A stretch of 64,000 nt of DNA. It comes from Alteromonas sp. KUL49 (GTDB lineage Bacteria > Pseudomonadota > Gammaproteobacteria > Enterobacterales > Alteromonadaceae). Shown in pieces: positions 6,191 to 15,149 of the stretch. Under the pieces are notes generated by a model. That model had not been told where the DNA came from. It saw nothing but the letters and a program-made list of their open reading frames with translations, and made no database searches. Position 1 is the first letter of the stretch. Each line of letters begins with the position of its first letter. Made by a program: the position numbers and the translations under genes. Location of the stretch: contig NZ_BJKL01000005.1 of NCBI RefSeq assembly GCF_006538345.1, forward strand, positions 186,001 to 250,000. Reading direction: 5' to 3'.

Positions 6191-8815
6191 ATGTTTACAA
6201 ATTCTAAACTGGCCAAGTCAGTTAAGCTGGCCTGTGCGTTCGGTGCTGCCTCTGCAGCAATGATCGCTCCTAACGCAGCATTCGCACAAGAAGCAGAAAT
6301 GGATGCAGTGGAGAAAATCGAAGTTACTGGTTCACGCATCAAGCGTACTGACCTTGAAGGTGCTTCTCCGGTTGTTTCAATCACAGCAGCAGACATTAAA
6401 CTTGAAGGTGACTTCACAGTTGCTGATGCGTTGCGTTCAAGCTCTTTGAACTCTTTCGGTTCATTCTCTGAGCGTTCTGGTAGCTCTGCTCAGTCTCAAG
6501 CAACAATTAACCTTCGTGGTGCAGGTTCACGTCGTACGTTAGTTCTACTAAACGGTCGTCGTTTCCCTGGTTCACCAACGCTAGGTGGTGCTGCAGCTAA
6601 CCTTAATGCTATCCCAATGGCTGCTGTTGAGCGTATCGACATCATGACCGAAGGTGCATCTTCTATCTACGGTTCAGACGCAATGGCTGGTGTTGTTAAC
6701 ATCGTATTGCGTGAAGATTACGAAGGTCTGACTTTCAACATCGGTGCTGGTCAGCGTACACAAGACGAAGGTACTACTTCTTCTGAATTCTCTGTTGTTG
6801 GTGGTCTATCTAACGACAAAGGTAACATCACATTCGCATTCGATCACCAGAAGCGTGAAGGTATCTCTGATGCAGACCGTGACTACACTAAAGCGCAAAT
6901 CGGTGACCTAGATGGCGACGGCGATATCGAAGCATACACAGCTGATACTGTTGGTTGGTCTTACTTCGGTGCAACTGTTCTTTCTCCTGATTTTGCAACT
7001 GCACAAGCTTCACTACTTTGTGATGACTTGATCAGCGAATACGGCGAAAACACTTTCCGCCGCGTAGACGCTAACGAAGACTGGGGTCCAGGTTCAGAAT
7101 ACTGTATGTTTGCTTACGCGAACGTATCTTATAATACTGCGTCTATCGACCGTAACACTCTATATGTAAGCGCTGATTATGAAGTTGCTGAAGACGTAGA
7201 ATGGTTTGGTCAAGCAATGGTAACGCAGAACTCTTCATTTGGTCGTTATGCTCCACCTGCTGCTGCATGGACTAACATGGCTGCTGATAACCCTCATAAC
7301 CCATACGGTGTTGACGGTGCATACGGTTTGTTCCGTTGGGTTGGTATCGGTACTCGTGACGGTAACGTAGACGATTACAACCAAGATTACACCACTGGTC
7401 TTCGTGGTATCATGGACTGGAACGATGCAGAGTGGGAAGTTTACTACCACTTCAACATGGCTGATAACAAGTCAGTTGGTCAATACTACCTATCATACTC
7501 AGGTCTTGCTTATAACGAAGCAAACGGTATCGACCTAGGTTCTGAGGAAGGTATTGCGAACATGAAAGCGACAACTCTGCAAGAGTCTAGCTCTAAGTTC
7601 CACCAGTACTTCGCTGGTATGGGCTTCGATATGTTCGAACTTTCTGGCGGTTATGCAGCGCATTACTTCGGTGTTGAATTCTTCGAACAGACTTATGCTG
7701 ACATCTATGATGGCCAGTCTGAAGCAGGTCGTATCGGTGGTTCAGCAGGTAACTCTTCATCTGGTGAGCGTGATGTTCTAGCGGTATTCTTCGAATCTGC
7801 TCTTCCAGTAACTGAAGACGTAGAGCTTAACGTTAAAGCACGTTACGATGATTACTCTGACTTCGGTAGCAAGCTTTCTCCAGCATTCTCAGCACGTTGG
7901 GATGTAATGGATGGTGTTGTAATCCGTGGTTCATACTCAGAGTCTTTCCGTGCTCCAGGTCTTGACCTTCTAAATGCTGCGCGTACTTTCTCTGCTGAAG
8001 GCGCAATCGACTTCAACAACGGCGCGACTACATCTCGTCAGTACGACACGTACTACACAGCTAACCCAGACCTTGAAGCTGAAACTTCAGATTACACTAA
8101 CTTGGGTATCGCTTGGGATGTTAACGACAACCTAAACTTGAAGCTAGATTACTTCTCACTATCAATTGATAACGTAATCCAGGCTAAGTCGCTTCAAAAC
8201 CTACTTTCTGACGAAGCAGCTGGTCTAATCAGCGCAGTGTCTATTGATACTGATACTTCTGACGAAGTTTTCTACTTGAAGCGTTCAGCTTCAGGCACAC
8301 TTGTTGAAGCGGGTACGTCTTACTTCAACGGTGCTGGTTTCGAAATTGAAGGTATTGACTTCACTATCGCGGGTAGCCTAGAGACTGGTTTCGGTGATTT
8401 CCGTTTCCAAAGTGTTAGCAGCTTCGTACTTTCATACGATTCAGAAGTTGGTGGTGTAGTACAAGACGTTGCTGGTTGGTCTGGTAGCCCAGACTTCAAA
8501 TCAGTTGCAACAGCTGTTTGGTCTTATGAAGAGCACTCACTATCTTGGAACATTACATACACAGATAGCACTTCTGAGTTCGAGACAGACGCTAACGGTA
8601 CTGGTTACTATGTACAAACTGGTAAGTTAGACAGCTGGTTGATCCACAACGTAACTTATACTTACGATATGGCTGACTACGGTAACGTTACGTTCACTGT
8701 AAACAACCTACTTGACGAAGATCCAGTATTGTCTTCAAGCAACACTTGGGATAACGCAGACCTATATAACAACTTCGGTCGTGATATCCGCGTTAACTAT
8801 CAAGTTAGCTTCTAA
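6191..8815 (+). CDS. TonB-dependent outer-membrane receptor
   Basis: An 874-residue receptor. Signal peptide 1-32 (cleavage after AAFA), TonB box VEKIEVTGSRI near residue 40-50, plug domain to ~170 (INLRGAGSRRTLVLLNGRR, VERIDIMTEGASSIYGSDAMAGVVNIVLR), then a 22-strand barrel ending in the terminal aromatic VNYQVSF. It would import a substrate using the TonB complex; the ligand cannot be read from sequence. The RRTLVLLNGRR-type plug is common in large Alteromonadales receptor families. Codon use is strongly biased (CGT, GGT, AAC, GAA), pointing to high expression. A TyrR-like box upstream and kynA next door suggest, but do not show, a link to aromatic amino acids or peptides. The AGGGAGA site lies 7 bp before the ATG. 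Confidence 0.95.
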   Translation: MFTNSKLAKSVKLACAFGAASAAMIAPNAAFAQEAEMDAVEKIEVTGSRIKRTDLEGASPVVSITAADIKLEGDFTVADALRSSSLNSFGSFSERSGSSAQSQATINLRGAGSRRTLVLLNGRRFPGSPTLGGAAANLNAIPMAAVERIDIMTEGASSIYGSDAMAGVVNIVLREDYEGLTFNIGAGQRTQDEGTTSSEFSVVGGLSNDKGNITFAFDHQKREGISDADRDYTKAQIGDLDGDGDIEAYTADTVGWSYFGATVLSPDFATAQASLLCDDLISEYGENTFRRVDANEDWGPGSEYCMFAYANVSYNTASIDRNTLYVSADYEVAEDVEWFGQAMVTQNSSFGRYAPPAAAWTNMAADNPHNPYGVDGAYGLFRWVGIGTRDGNVDDYNQDYTTGLRGIMDWNDAEWEVYYHFNMADNKSVGQYYLSYSGLAYNEANGIDLGSEEGIANMKATTLQESSSKFHQYFAGMGFDMFELSGGYAAHYFGVEFFEQTYADIYDGQSEAGRIGGSAGNSSSGERDVLAVFFESALPVTEDVELNVKARYDDYSDFGSKLSPAFSARWDVMDGVVIRGSYSESFRAPGLDLLNAARTFSAEGAIDFNNGATTSRQYDTYYTANPDLEAETSDYTNLGIAWDVNDNLNLKLDYFSLSIDNVIQAKSLQNLLSDEAAGLISAVSIDTDTSDEVFYLKRSASGTLVEAGTSYFNGAGFEIEGIDFTIAGSLETGFGDFRFQSVSSFVLSYDSEVGGVVQDVAGWSGSPDFKSVATAVWSYEEHSLSWNITYTDSTSEFETDANGTGYYVQTGKLDSWLIHNVTYTYDMADYGNVTFTVNNLLDEDPVLSSSNTWDNADLYNNFGRDIRVNYQVSF

Positions 8816-8841
8816 TAGCTAGACATCTAATGTCTTAAGAC

Positions 8842-8875
8842 AAAAGGCCGATTTTATCGGCCTTTTTTGTTTTTC
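8842..8875 (+). terminator. Rho-independent terminator of the receptor gene
   Basis: AAAAGGCCGAT-TTT-ATCGGCCTTTT followed by TTGTTTTT: a strong stem with A-tract and T-tract, 26 bp after the stop codon. Confidence 0.93.
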
Positions 8876-8952
8876 AGGCATACGCTATGTAGATGTTGAT
8901 TTGGTAGCTGCTGTCATCGACTTATGAGCTTTAAGACTAACAGAGATATTTA

Positions 8953-9858
8953 ATGAGCGATTTTTGGAGTAATTACTGGAAGCAAGGTCACCTCAATTCA
9001 TTTGGTGATTCTGCAAATGATAACTATCGAGGAGTCATAGAGACGTCGTGGACACAGTTTTTTGCTGACTACTCAAATGAAAAAGACACTATTGTCGATA
9101 TTGGTACGGGCAATGGTGCGCTGATAGACATCGCGGTAAATGGGGCAACCGGTAGCTCCTGCCAGTTTATCGGCGTCGACTATGCTGCGCTCAATATCCG
9201 TCCAGAGTTGCATAAAAACAATGTTCAATTTTTAGAGAAAACGAATGCTGAATCGCTACCATTAGAAGATTCGAGCATCGCTGCAGTTATTTCTCAATTC
9301 GGCATCGAATACACTAATTTCAATAAATCTATTCCTGAGATTGCTCGCGTGCTCAAGCCCAAGGGGCGAGTGAATTTTGTTATCCATTATTCGAATAGTA
9401 GTATTGTGAAACCCAATAGAGATATTTTTTTAGCCCTTCAATTAGTCAAAGGTGATAAGGGGCTTTTAGGGTTACTTAAAGATCTCGTAGAGGCTATCAA
9501 CACTCAAGGTAAACAATCGGCATTAGCTGAACGGGTCCGGGCCACTCTCAACGAACGGCTTAGTAACATATCTAACAAAAACGGACTGGTTGGAACAAAC
9601 TTTCCAGCGTTTTTACGTGCCATTCTCAATCCGTCATTAACCCACGACAAAAAGTTAATGATGTTTGGTATGTACGAGTCAGAGATGAACAATCAATTTG
9701 AGCGTTTAGATGACCTCCTGCAAGCATCTAAAACTGACGAAGAAGTCTCGAGTTTATGCGATTTACTGGAAGCAAGCGGGATTCCTGCCAAGAGTAGCTT
9801 CGTGACTGAAAATGGTGAGATTCTCGGTGTAAATATAGAGGGTACAAAAGGAGGTTAA
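8953..9858 (+). CDS. Class I SAM-dependent methyltransferase, substrate unknown
   Basis: A 301-residue soluble protein with a Rossmann-type methyltransferase fold. Motif I TIVDIGTGNGALIDIA near residue 48, acidic strand end FIGVDYAA near 76, ESLPLEDSSIAAVISQFGIEY (motif IV region) near 100, and EIARVLKPKGRVNFVIHY (post-motif) near 130. The C-terminal ~150 residues are helical and do not match a family I can name. It lies between a receptor gene with its own terminator and a TPR/2OG-oxygenase gene 55 bp downstream; a joint role as modifying enzymes is inference. No good Shine-Dalgarno precedes the ATG. Confidence 0.8.
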   Translation: MSDFWSNYWKQGHLNSFGDSANDNYRGVIETSWTQFFADYSNEKDTIVDIGTGNGALIDIAVNGATGSSCQFIGVDYAALNIRPELHKNNVQFLEKTNAESLPLEDSSIAAVISQFGIEYTNFNKSIPEIARVLKPKGRVNFVIHYSNSSIVKPNRDIFLALQLVKGDKGLLGLLKDLVEAINTQGKQSALAERVRATLNERLSNISNKNGLVGTNFPAFLRAILNPSLTHDKKLMMFGMYESEMNNQFERLDDLLQASKTDEEVSSLCDLLEASGIPAKSSFVTENGEILGVNIEGTKGG

Positions 9859-9913
9859 TGTTAACTTATCCCTTTGTCCTCAAACTCAAACCTACTTTAC
9901 TACTCGCAATACT

Positions 9914-11731
9914 ATGAATTCATCAGTACAACAATATGTCAATAGCGCTATGCAACTCATGCAGCAAGGGAACTATTCAGGTGCCTTAAAAATCTTCCTT
10001 GCACTAGAAAAAGCAGGAATGAAGGACTTCCGACTATTTCGAACAATAGGTGTTGCTTACGAGCGTATTGATGATTTGAGTGCCGCTTGTAACTATTTTA
10101 AGCGCTCACTTGAACTAAACGCAGGTCAAGCTGACTTGATGGAGAGCTTAGGTAAACTCTTTCTAAAACAGGACAAGGTAACAGAAGCGCAATCTTGGTT
10201 AGAAAGAGAATATAGGCTCTATCCGAGTGCGTCTGCTTGTTATCGATATGCGCGTATGTTTCTGCGACAAGATTTCCGAGATCTAGAAAAGTTAGATCAG
10301 CTTTTGACAAAGGGTATTGACGAGTATGGATGCACTGAGTCTTTAGGATTACTTAAAGCTCAGCTTTTAGGTGAACGCTCAGAATGGAACACACAGTTGC
10401 ACTTGCTCACAGAGCTTCGTGAACGGTATCCGAAAAACTCATTGGTATTACGAGCAATTGCTTGGGCATATAAGCAAACGGGCAATAGTACAAAAGCTAT
10501 CCAAAGTTATAACACACTGCTGAGTGATAAAAGTACGGCTACGGCTGATGATTTAGAGAGGCTGGCATTAATTCACTTTGAGCTTTCTCAGTTGCCTCAA
10601 GCAATAAGGACGTTAGAAACCGGTATTTTACAATTTCCTAATAATCGGGCTCTCTACAGAGTTCTTTCATCTATTAGATATGAGAATGGTGAATCGTCAT
10701 TTTTAAGTGATTATGAAAAGTCACTAAGTAAGTTGCCGCTAGAACTTGGTTTAGATTATGCGGACAAGAGCATAAATGCCAAAGAACTAGAACGAGCTGA
10801 GGAAATCTTAAGCCAACTAGAAAAGCGTTTTGGCAACCAAGATGTGATTAAAAATCGTTTAGCCAACCTTGCTTACGAACAACAGCAAGATGAGAGATGT
10901 ATTGAGCTTGTATCGGACTTGTTGGTTAAAACACCTGATGCAATAGCACTGCTGGAACGTCGGGCTCTAGCGAGTTTAGCGCTGGGTGATCTTTCGCAAA
11001 GTGGCAAAGACATTAAGTCGTTGTTGGCAAGTAGAACTGATCAACAATTCTTCTGGGCATTGCAATCTGTGCAATGGCGCTTGGAGCAGGATGAGCGATA
11101 CAAATGGTTGTGTGATTATGAAACGCTGGTAAAAACAAGTGAGTTATCTACGAAAGAGTGCGAAGAACCTCTAGTTACTTATATACATGCTCTGAAGGAA
11201 GAGCTAACTAAACTGCACCAAGCGAAAAAACATCCGCTTGAGCAGTCATTACGCGGAGGAACGCAAACACCGGGTAACTTGCTACTACGCAACGACAATA
11301 CGTTTAAGATACTCAACGAGAGGTTATCTCGTACCGTAGAAAGCGAACTCTCATTGCTATCCAAAGATGAAACTCATCCGACCTTATCAAGAAGACTCAC
11401 TACCCCGATTTTTTCAGCAAGCTGGTCTGTCATGTTAAAAAATCAGGGCTATCATAGGTCTCATGTACATCCGAAAGGATGGTACAGCAGTGCTTTCTAT
11501 GTTTCCGTACCAGAGGTAGTTTCGAGCGATGAGGACAAACAAGGGTGGTTAAAATTTGGTGAGCCCGGAATACGTTTGTACACACCACTTAAAGCAGAAT
11601 ATTGGGTTAAACCGGAAGCGGGTAAACTTGCTTTATTCCCTTCATTCTTCTGGCATGGAACCGAGCCTTATACATCCCAAGACAGTCGATTGAGTGTAGC
11701 ATTTGATTTACTACCCAGTGCTCACCAATAG
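9914..11731 (+). CDS. TPR-repeat protein with C-terminal putative 2OG-Fe(II) oxygenase domain
   Basis: A 605-residue protein. Residues ~1-400 are tetratricopeptide repeats (for example FRTIGVAYERIDDLSAACNYFKRSLELN, LERLALIHFELSQLPQAIRTLETGILQFP). Residues ~490-600 form a 2OG-Fe(II) oxygenase domain of the 2OG-FeII_Oxy_5 type: HRSHVHPKGWYSSAFYVSVPE supplies the first iron ligand(s), LFPSFFWHGTEPY the distal histidine, and SRLSVAFDL the 2-oxoglutarate arginine region. Such proteins probably hydroxylate protein or peptide substrates held by the TPR solenoid; the substrate is unknown. No signal peptide, so cytosolic. It follows the methyltransferase gene by 55 bp and was probably co-transcribed with it. 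Confidence 0.82.
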   Translation: MNSSVQQYVNSAMQLMQQGNYSGALKIFLALEKAGMKDFRLFRTIGVAYERIDDLSAACNYFKRSLELNAGQADLMESLGKLFLKQDKVTEAQSWLEREYRLYPSASACYRYARMFLRQDFRDLEKLDQLLTKGIDEYGCTESLGLLKAQLLGERSEWNTQLHLLTELRERYPKNSLVLRAIAWAYKQTGNSTKAIQSYNTLLSDKSTATADDLERLALIHFELSQLPQAIRTLETGILQFPNNRALYRVLSSIRYENGESSFLSDYEKSLSKLPLELGLDYADKSINAKELERAEEILSQLEKRFGNQDVIKNRLANLAYEQQQDERCIELVSDLLVKTPDAIALLERRALASLALGDLSQSGKDIKSLLASRTDQQFFWALQSVQWRLEQDERYKWLCDYETLVKTSELSTKECEEPLVTYIHALKEELTKLHQAKKHPLEQSLRGGTQTPGNLLLRNDNTFKILNERLSRTVESELSLLSKDETHPTLSRRLTTPIFSASWSVMLKNQGYHRSHVHPKGWYSSAFYVSVPEVVSSDEDKQGWLKFGEPGIRLYTPLKAEYWVKPEAGKLALFPSFFWHGTEPYTSQDSRLSVAFDLLPSAHQ

Positions 11732-12076
11732 ACATATTCACCCGACAAGTGACCGTGATTTTTAAGTCTAATATGTGAAATTATTATTACCTGTTATTCC
11801 GAGTAATAGTGGTTTTTACGAATTAACTATCATCGGCTGGTTGTTAAATGAGCATAACTTGATTAAGGATTAGACACGGGCTACTCGCATAGTGTAGGTT
11901 AGAGTTCAGTCACTTGACTAGTAAGGTTAATCCGTGTGACTATACTACGTTCGTAGTAACGACTTTTGCTAGTCGTTGTTACATTCCTTAAACAAAATTG
12001 TGAAAGTTTTATAAGCCCCTTGCCCGATAATTATTCTTTTCGGTGAGGATTCAAATAAGAAATTTGGTTGGGAACT
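11732..12076 (+). promoter_or_regulatory. Leader/intergenic region before the TonB operon
   Basis: 345 bp without a gene. Bases 12007-12028 (TTTTATAAG then CCCCTTGCCCGAT) repeat the leader motif found before the TonB-dependent receptor gene, and run into a small hairpin CCGA ... TCGG (12025-12042). ACTACG-TT-CGTAGT (11944-11957) is a short dyad. A weak TyrR-like match (11977-11994, 8 of 12) is not convincing. No promoter can be assigned firmly. Confidence 0.4.
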
Positions 12077-12847
12077 ATGTCCAAAATGAGCAAGAGAACT
12101 CTTATTGCTTCTACTGTTATGGGTGCATTCGCGCTAACAAGTAGTGCAGTCTCTGCAGATACGCTTGAAGCACTTCACCAAGAAGAAGCAAAGATCCACG
12201 CGGCAGCAGCGAAATCTCAGGAAAAAATCAACACGCTATTCGAACAGTCTCAAGAATTACTCGTTGAATATCGTCAGACTGTTGACGAGACTGAAAACCT
12301 TAAGATCTATAACGATTACATTGCTAGCTTGGTTGCAGACCAACAGCGCGGAATCGATTCTCTACAGCGTCAGATCGATAGTATCGAAGAAACTAAGCAA
12401 GGTATCGTTCCTCTTATGTTCCGTATGATCGATAGCTTAGAGCAATTCATCAAGCTAGATCGTCCTATTCACTTCGAAGAGCGTCTAGAGCGCGTAGAGC
12501 GTCTACGTGACCTTATGGCTAACTCTGACGTAACAGTTTCAGAGCAGTTCCGCCAAGTTATCGAAGCGTACTTGGTAGAAGTAGAGTACGGTACTAAGAT
12601 CAATTCTTATCAGGGTACTATTGATGACGCTGGTACTGAAGTAACGGTTGATTTCTTCAACCTTGGTCGTACTGCTCTTGTCGCTCTATCTCTTGACCAA
12701 GCAAACGCTTGGGCGTGGGATAACGATGCGCGCTCTTGGGTTAAACTTGGAGATGAGTACTTGTCTTCAGTTGTTGATGCAGTGAAAATCGCTAACGGTA
12801 CTATTCCTGCAGAAATTATCAAACTACCTATCAGTGCAGCGGAGTAA
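12077..12847 (+). CDS. DUF3450 family periplasmic coiled-coil protein of the TonB operon
   Basis: About 256 residues: signal peptide (MSKMSKRTLIASTVMGAFALTSSAVSA), long helical coiled-coil (residues ~30-110), then a mixed domain with FFNLGRTALVALSLDQANAWAWD near 200. This is the DUF3450 family, regularly the first gene of ttpC-exbB-exbD-tonB operons in marine gammaproteobacteria. Function not established; presumably a periplasmic partner of the TonB complex. Start choice: TTG 12068, ATG 12077 and ATG 12086 are in frame. I prefer an ATG, and 12086 also gives a clean signal peptide. Codon use is strongly biased as in the receptor gene. Six bp separate it from ttpC. Confidence 0.85.
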   Translation: MSKMSKRTLIASTVMGAFALTSSAVSADTLEALHQEEAKIHAAAAKSQEKINTLFEQSQELLVEYRQTVDETENLKIYNDYIASLVADQQRGIDSLQRQIDSIEETKQGIVPLMFRMIDSLEQFIKLDRPIHFEERLERVERLRDLMANSDVTVSEQFRQVIEAYLVEVEYGTKINSYQGTIDDAGTEVTVDFFNLGRTALVALSLDQANAWAWDNDARSWVKLGDEYLSSVVDAVKIANGTIPAEIIKLPISAAE

Positions 12848-12853
12848 TTATTA

Positions 12854-14212
12854 ATGAAACCAGTAATTAAATCTCTTTTAGCCGCTGCTTCATTAGCTGT
12901 GGTAGCCGCCGGAGCTCAGGCTCAGGAAGCAAAGAGCCTACAAGAACTATTAGAGCAGGTTCAACAGAACCGTGTTTCTGAAGCGCGTATCAATCAACAG
13001 CGCGAAGCGGAATTCCAATCTGCACGTGCCGATAAGCAAGCGCTTCTTCGCCGTGCACAGGCTGAGCTTAAAGCAGAGCAAGATCGCGGTGATCGCCTTC
13101 AACAGCAGTTCTCTGATAACGAAGTAACACTAAACGACAAAGCTGCTGAGCTTGACCAGGCAACTGGTACACTTGGTGAAATGTTTGGTGTTGTACGTCA
13201 AGCGTCTTCAGAAGCTTATGGTCGTATCTCTACGTCAATTGTTAGTGCTCAATTCCCAGGTCGTGGTGAGTTCCTAGCTAAGATGTCAGAAGAATCACGT
13301 GGTCTTCCAAACATCGCGGAACTTGAAGATCTTTGGTTTGCACTTCAGAAAGAAATGACTGAAGGTGGTGAAGTGGTTCGCTTTGATGCAGAGGTTATCA
13401 ACCTTGATGGTGGTTCTGCTACGCAAAGCATCGTTCGTGTAGGTACATTTAACCTTATCGGTGAAGATGGCTACCTTGCATATGATTCAGAAAACAAAGT
13501 TGTTCAGCCGCTAGGTCGTCAACCAGACGGTCACTTTGTAGCGTCTGCTGAAGCGCTTATCGACGCGACTTCTGGTCTAGTTCCTTTCTATGCTGACCCA
13601 TCTCAAGGTGCAATCCTTGGATTACTTAAGCAAAAAGCGACTATGTCTGAGCGTTATCACGCAGGTGGTCCAGTAGGTTACACAATCACGCTTATGCTTG
13701 GTATTGGTCTACTTATCGGTCTATACAAGATGATTACGCTTACGCTAGTTGGTGGCAAAATGCGTTCACAGCTTAAGAACGTAGCTAACCCATCTGAAAG
13801 CAATCCTCTTGGCCGTATTCTTAAAGTTTACCAAGAGAACAAAGGTGCTGACGCTGAAAATCTAGAACTTAAGCTAGACGAAGCAATTCTTCGCGAGCTT
13901 CCTAAGATTGAAAGCGGCATCAACGTAATCAAGATTTTTGCGGCAATTGCTCCGCTACTAGGTCTACTTGGTACTGTACTTGGTATGATCGAGACGTTCC
14001 AAACCATCACATTATTCGGTACTGGTGACCCACGTATGATGGCGGGAAGTATCTCAATGGCTCTTGTAACAACAGCTCAAGGTATTATCGCGGCACTACC
14101 GTTGATTCTTACTCACAGCATCGTTGCTTCACGTAGCAAGTCAATCATCCACATTCTAGACGAGCAAACAGCGGGTATCGTTGCTGCTCACTCTGAGTCG
14201 GAGAACGCGTAA
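12854..14212 (+). CDS. ttpC: TtpC-like MotA/TolQ/ExbB proton channel protein with periplasmic N-terminal domain
   Basis: A 452-residue protein: signal peptide (cleaved after AGAQA, ~23), periplasmic coiled-coil domain (25-250), membrane segment GYTITLMLGIGLLIGLYKMITL (~274), and a C-terminal ExbB/TolQ channel domain (IKIFAAIAPLLGLLGTVLGMIETFQTI; GSISMALVTTAQGIIAALPLILTHS). This matches TtpC of the Vibrio TonB2 system, which is required along with ExbB2/ExbD2 for TonB2 function. The gene order here (ttpC-exbB-exbD-tonB-TPR) is the same. Strong codon bias. Confidence 0.92.
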   Translation: MKPVIKSLLAAASLAVVAAGAQAQEAKSLQELLEQVQQNRVSEARINQQREAEFQSARADKQALLRRAQAELKAEQDRGDRLQQQFSDNEVTLNDKAAELDQATGTLGEMFGVVRQASSEAYGRISTSIVSAQFPGRGEFLAKMSEESRGLPNIAELEDLWFALQKEMTEGGEVVRFDAEVINLDGGSATQSIVRVGTFNLIGEDGYLAYDSENKVVQPLGRQPDGHFVASAEALIDATSGLVPFYADPSQGAILGLLKQKATMSERYHAGGPVGYTITLMLGIGLLIGLYKMITLTLVGGKMRSQLKNVANPSESNPLGRILKVYQENKGADAENLELKLDEAILRELPKIESGINVIKIFAAIAPLLGLLGTVLGMIETFQTITLFGTGDPRMMAGSISMALVTTAQGIIAALPLILTHSIVASRSKSIIHILDEQTAGIVAAHSESENA

Positions 14213-14213
14213 T

Positions 14214-14738
14214 ATGATGTACCTGATTGGATTATTTGAATCGGTCAGGGACTTTATCGCTACCGGCGGTGACGTACTTTACTTCGTTGCTGCCGCGCTC
14301 TTTCTCATGTGGGTATTAATGATTGAGCGTTATTGGTATTTGACCTCGGTTTTCCCAAAGGTGAAGAAAACTATCATCCAAAACTGGAATGACCGAGCTG
14401 ATACCACATCATGGTATGCGCATAGAATCCGTGACGCGTGGATTTCTCAGGCGTCAGATGACCTAAACGCTAGAATGCTGATCATTCGTACCATTATTGC
14501 AATGTGTCCGTTAATCGGTCTACTGGGAACAGTGACTGGTATGATTACAGTATTCGAGACGATGGCAACGCAGGGCACCAGTAACGCCCGTCTAATGGCA
14601 GCTGGTATCTCTATGGCAACAATCCCAACAATGGCTGGGATGGTTGCAGCGCTATCAGGGCTATTTATTAGTTCTCGTCTTGAAGCGAAGGTGAAGCTGG
14701 CAAGGGAAGGCTTGGTTGATAGCCTGCCACATCATTAG
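14214..14738 (+). CDS. exbB: ExbB2-like biopolymer transport protein
   Basis: A 174-residue inner-membrane proton-channel subunit. TM1 VLYFVAAALFLMWVLMIERYW (~20-40), then the pore pair LIIRTIIAMCPLIGLLGTVTGMITVF and AGISMATIPTMAGMVAALSGLFISS. It converts proton-motive force to TonB movement together with ExbD. Start taken at ATG 14214, 1 bp after the ttpC stop and after GGAG (14200-14203). An upstream in-frame extension to 14181 would overlap ttpC and lacks a ribosome site. Confidence 0.94.
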   Translation: MMYLIGLFESVRDFIATGGDVLYFVAAALFLMWVLMIERYWYLTSVFPKVKKTIIQNWNDRADTTSWYAHRIRDAWISQASDDLNARMLIIRTIIAMCPLIGLLGTVTGMITVFETMATQGTSNARLMAAGISMATIPTMAGMVAALSGLFISSRLEAKVKLAREGLVDSLPHH

Positions 14739-14749
14739 AGAGAGAGATT

Positions 14750-15148
14750 ATGTCTCGTAAAGTCAGAACCGAGGAAGAAGATGCACAGATCGACATGACG
14801 CCCATGTTGGATATCGTGTTTATCATGCTTATCTTCTTTATCGTTACTACTGTTTTCGTAAAAGAAGCAGGTATAGAAGTTAACAAGCCTGACGCGAGCC
14901 AGGCGATACTTCACAAAAATGCCAACATATTCATCGCCGTTACGGAAGATGGTAATGTTTGGTTAGACAAGCGTGAAGTATCTCCAGACAGCGTTAGAGC
15001 TAATATCGAGCGACTGCTTACCGAGCAGCCTACTGACTATGTAATCATCCAAGCTGACGTAAAAGCTAAGCATGGTTTGATAGTTGAAATTATGGATCAG
15101 GTTAAAGCCGCTGGCGTTAACCGAGTTTCGGTAGCGGCGAGGGGTTAA
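14750..15148 (+). CDS. exbD: ExbD2-like biopolymer transport protein
   Basis: A 132-residue ExbD/TolR protein. The single TM helix (IDMTPMLDIVFIMLIFFIVTTVF, ~16-38) carries the essential membrane aspartate. The periplasmic domain follows to LIVEIMDQVKAAGVNRVSVAA. AGAGAGAG just before the ATG acts as the ribosome site. tonB starts 1 bp after its stop, which implies translational coupling. Confidence 0.94.
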   Translation: MSRKVRTEEEDAQIDMTPMLDIVFIMLIFFIVTTVFVKEAGIEVNKPDASQAILHKNANIFIAVTEDGNVWLDKREVSPDSVRANIERLLTEQPTDYVIIQADVKAKHGLIVEIMDQVKAAGVNRVSVAARG

Positions 15149-15149
15149 G

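Noticed and set aside
11977..11994. TyrR-like site before the TonB operon (TGTTAC-ATTCCT-TAAACA)
   Set aside because: Only 8 of 12 consensus positions match; expected by chance in AT-rich spacers.
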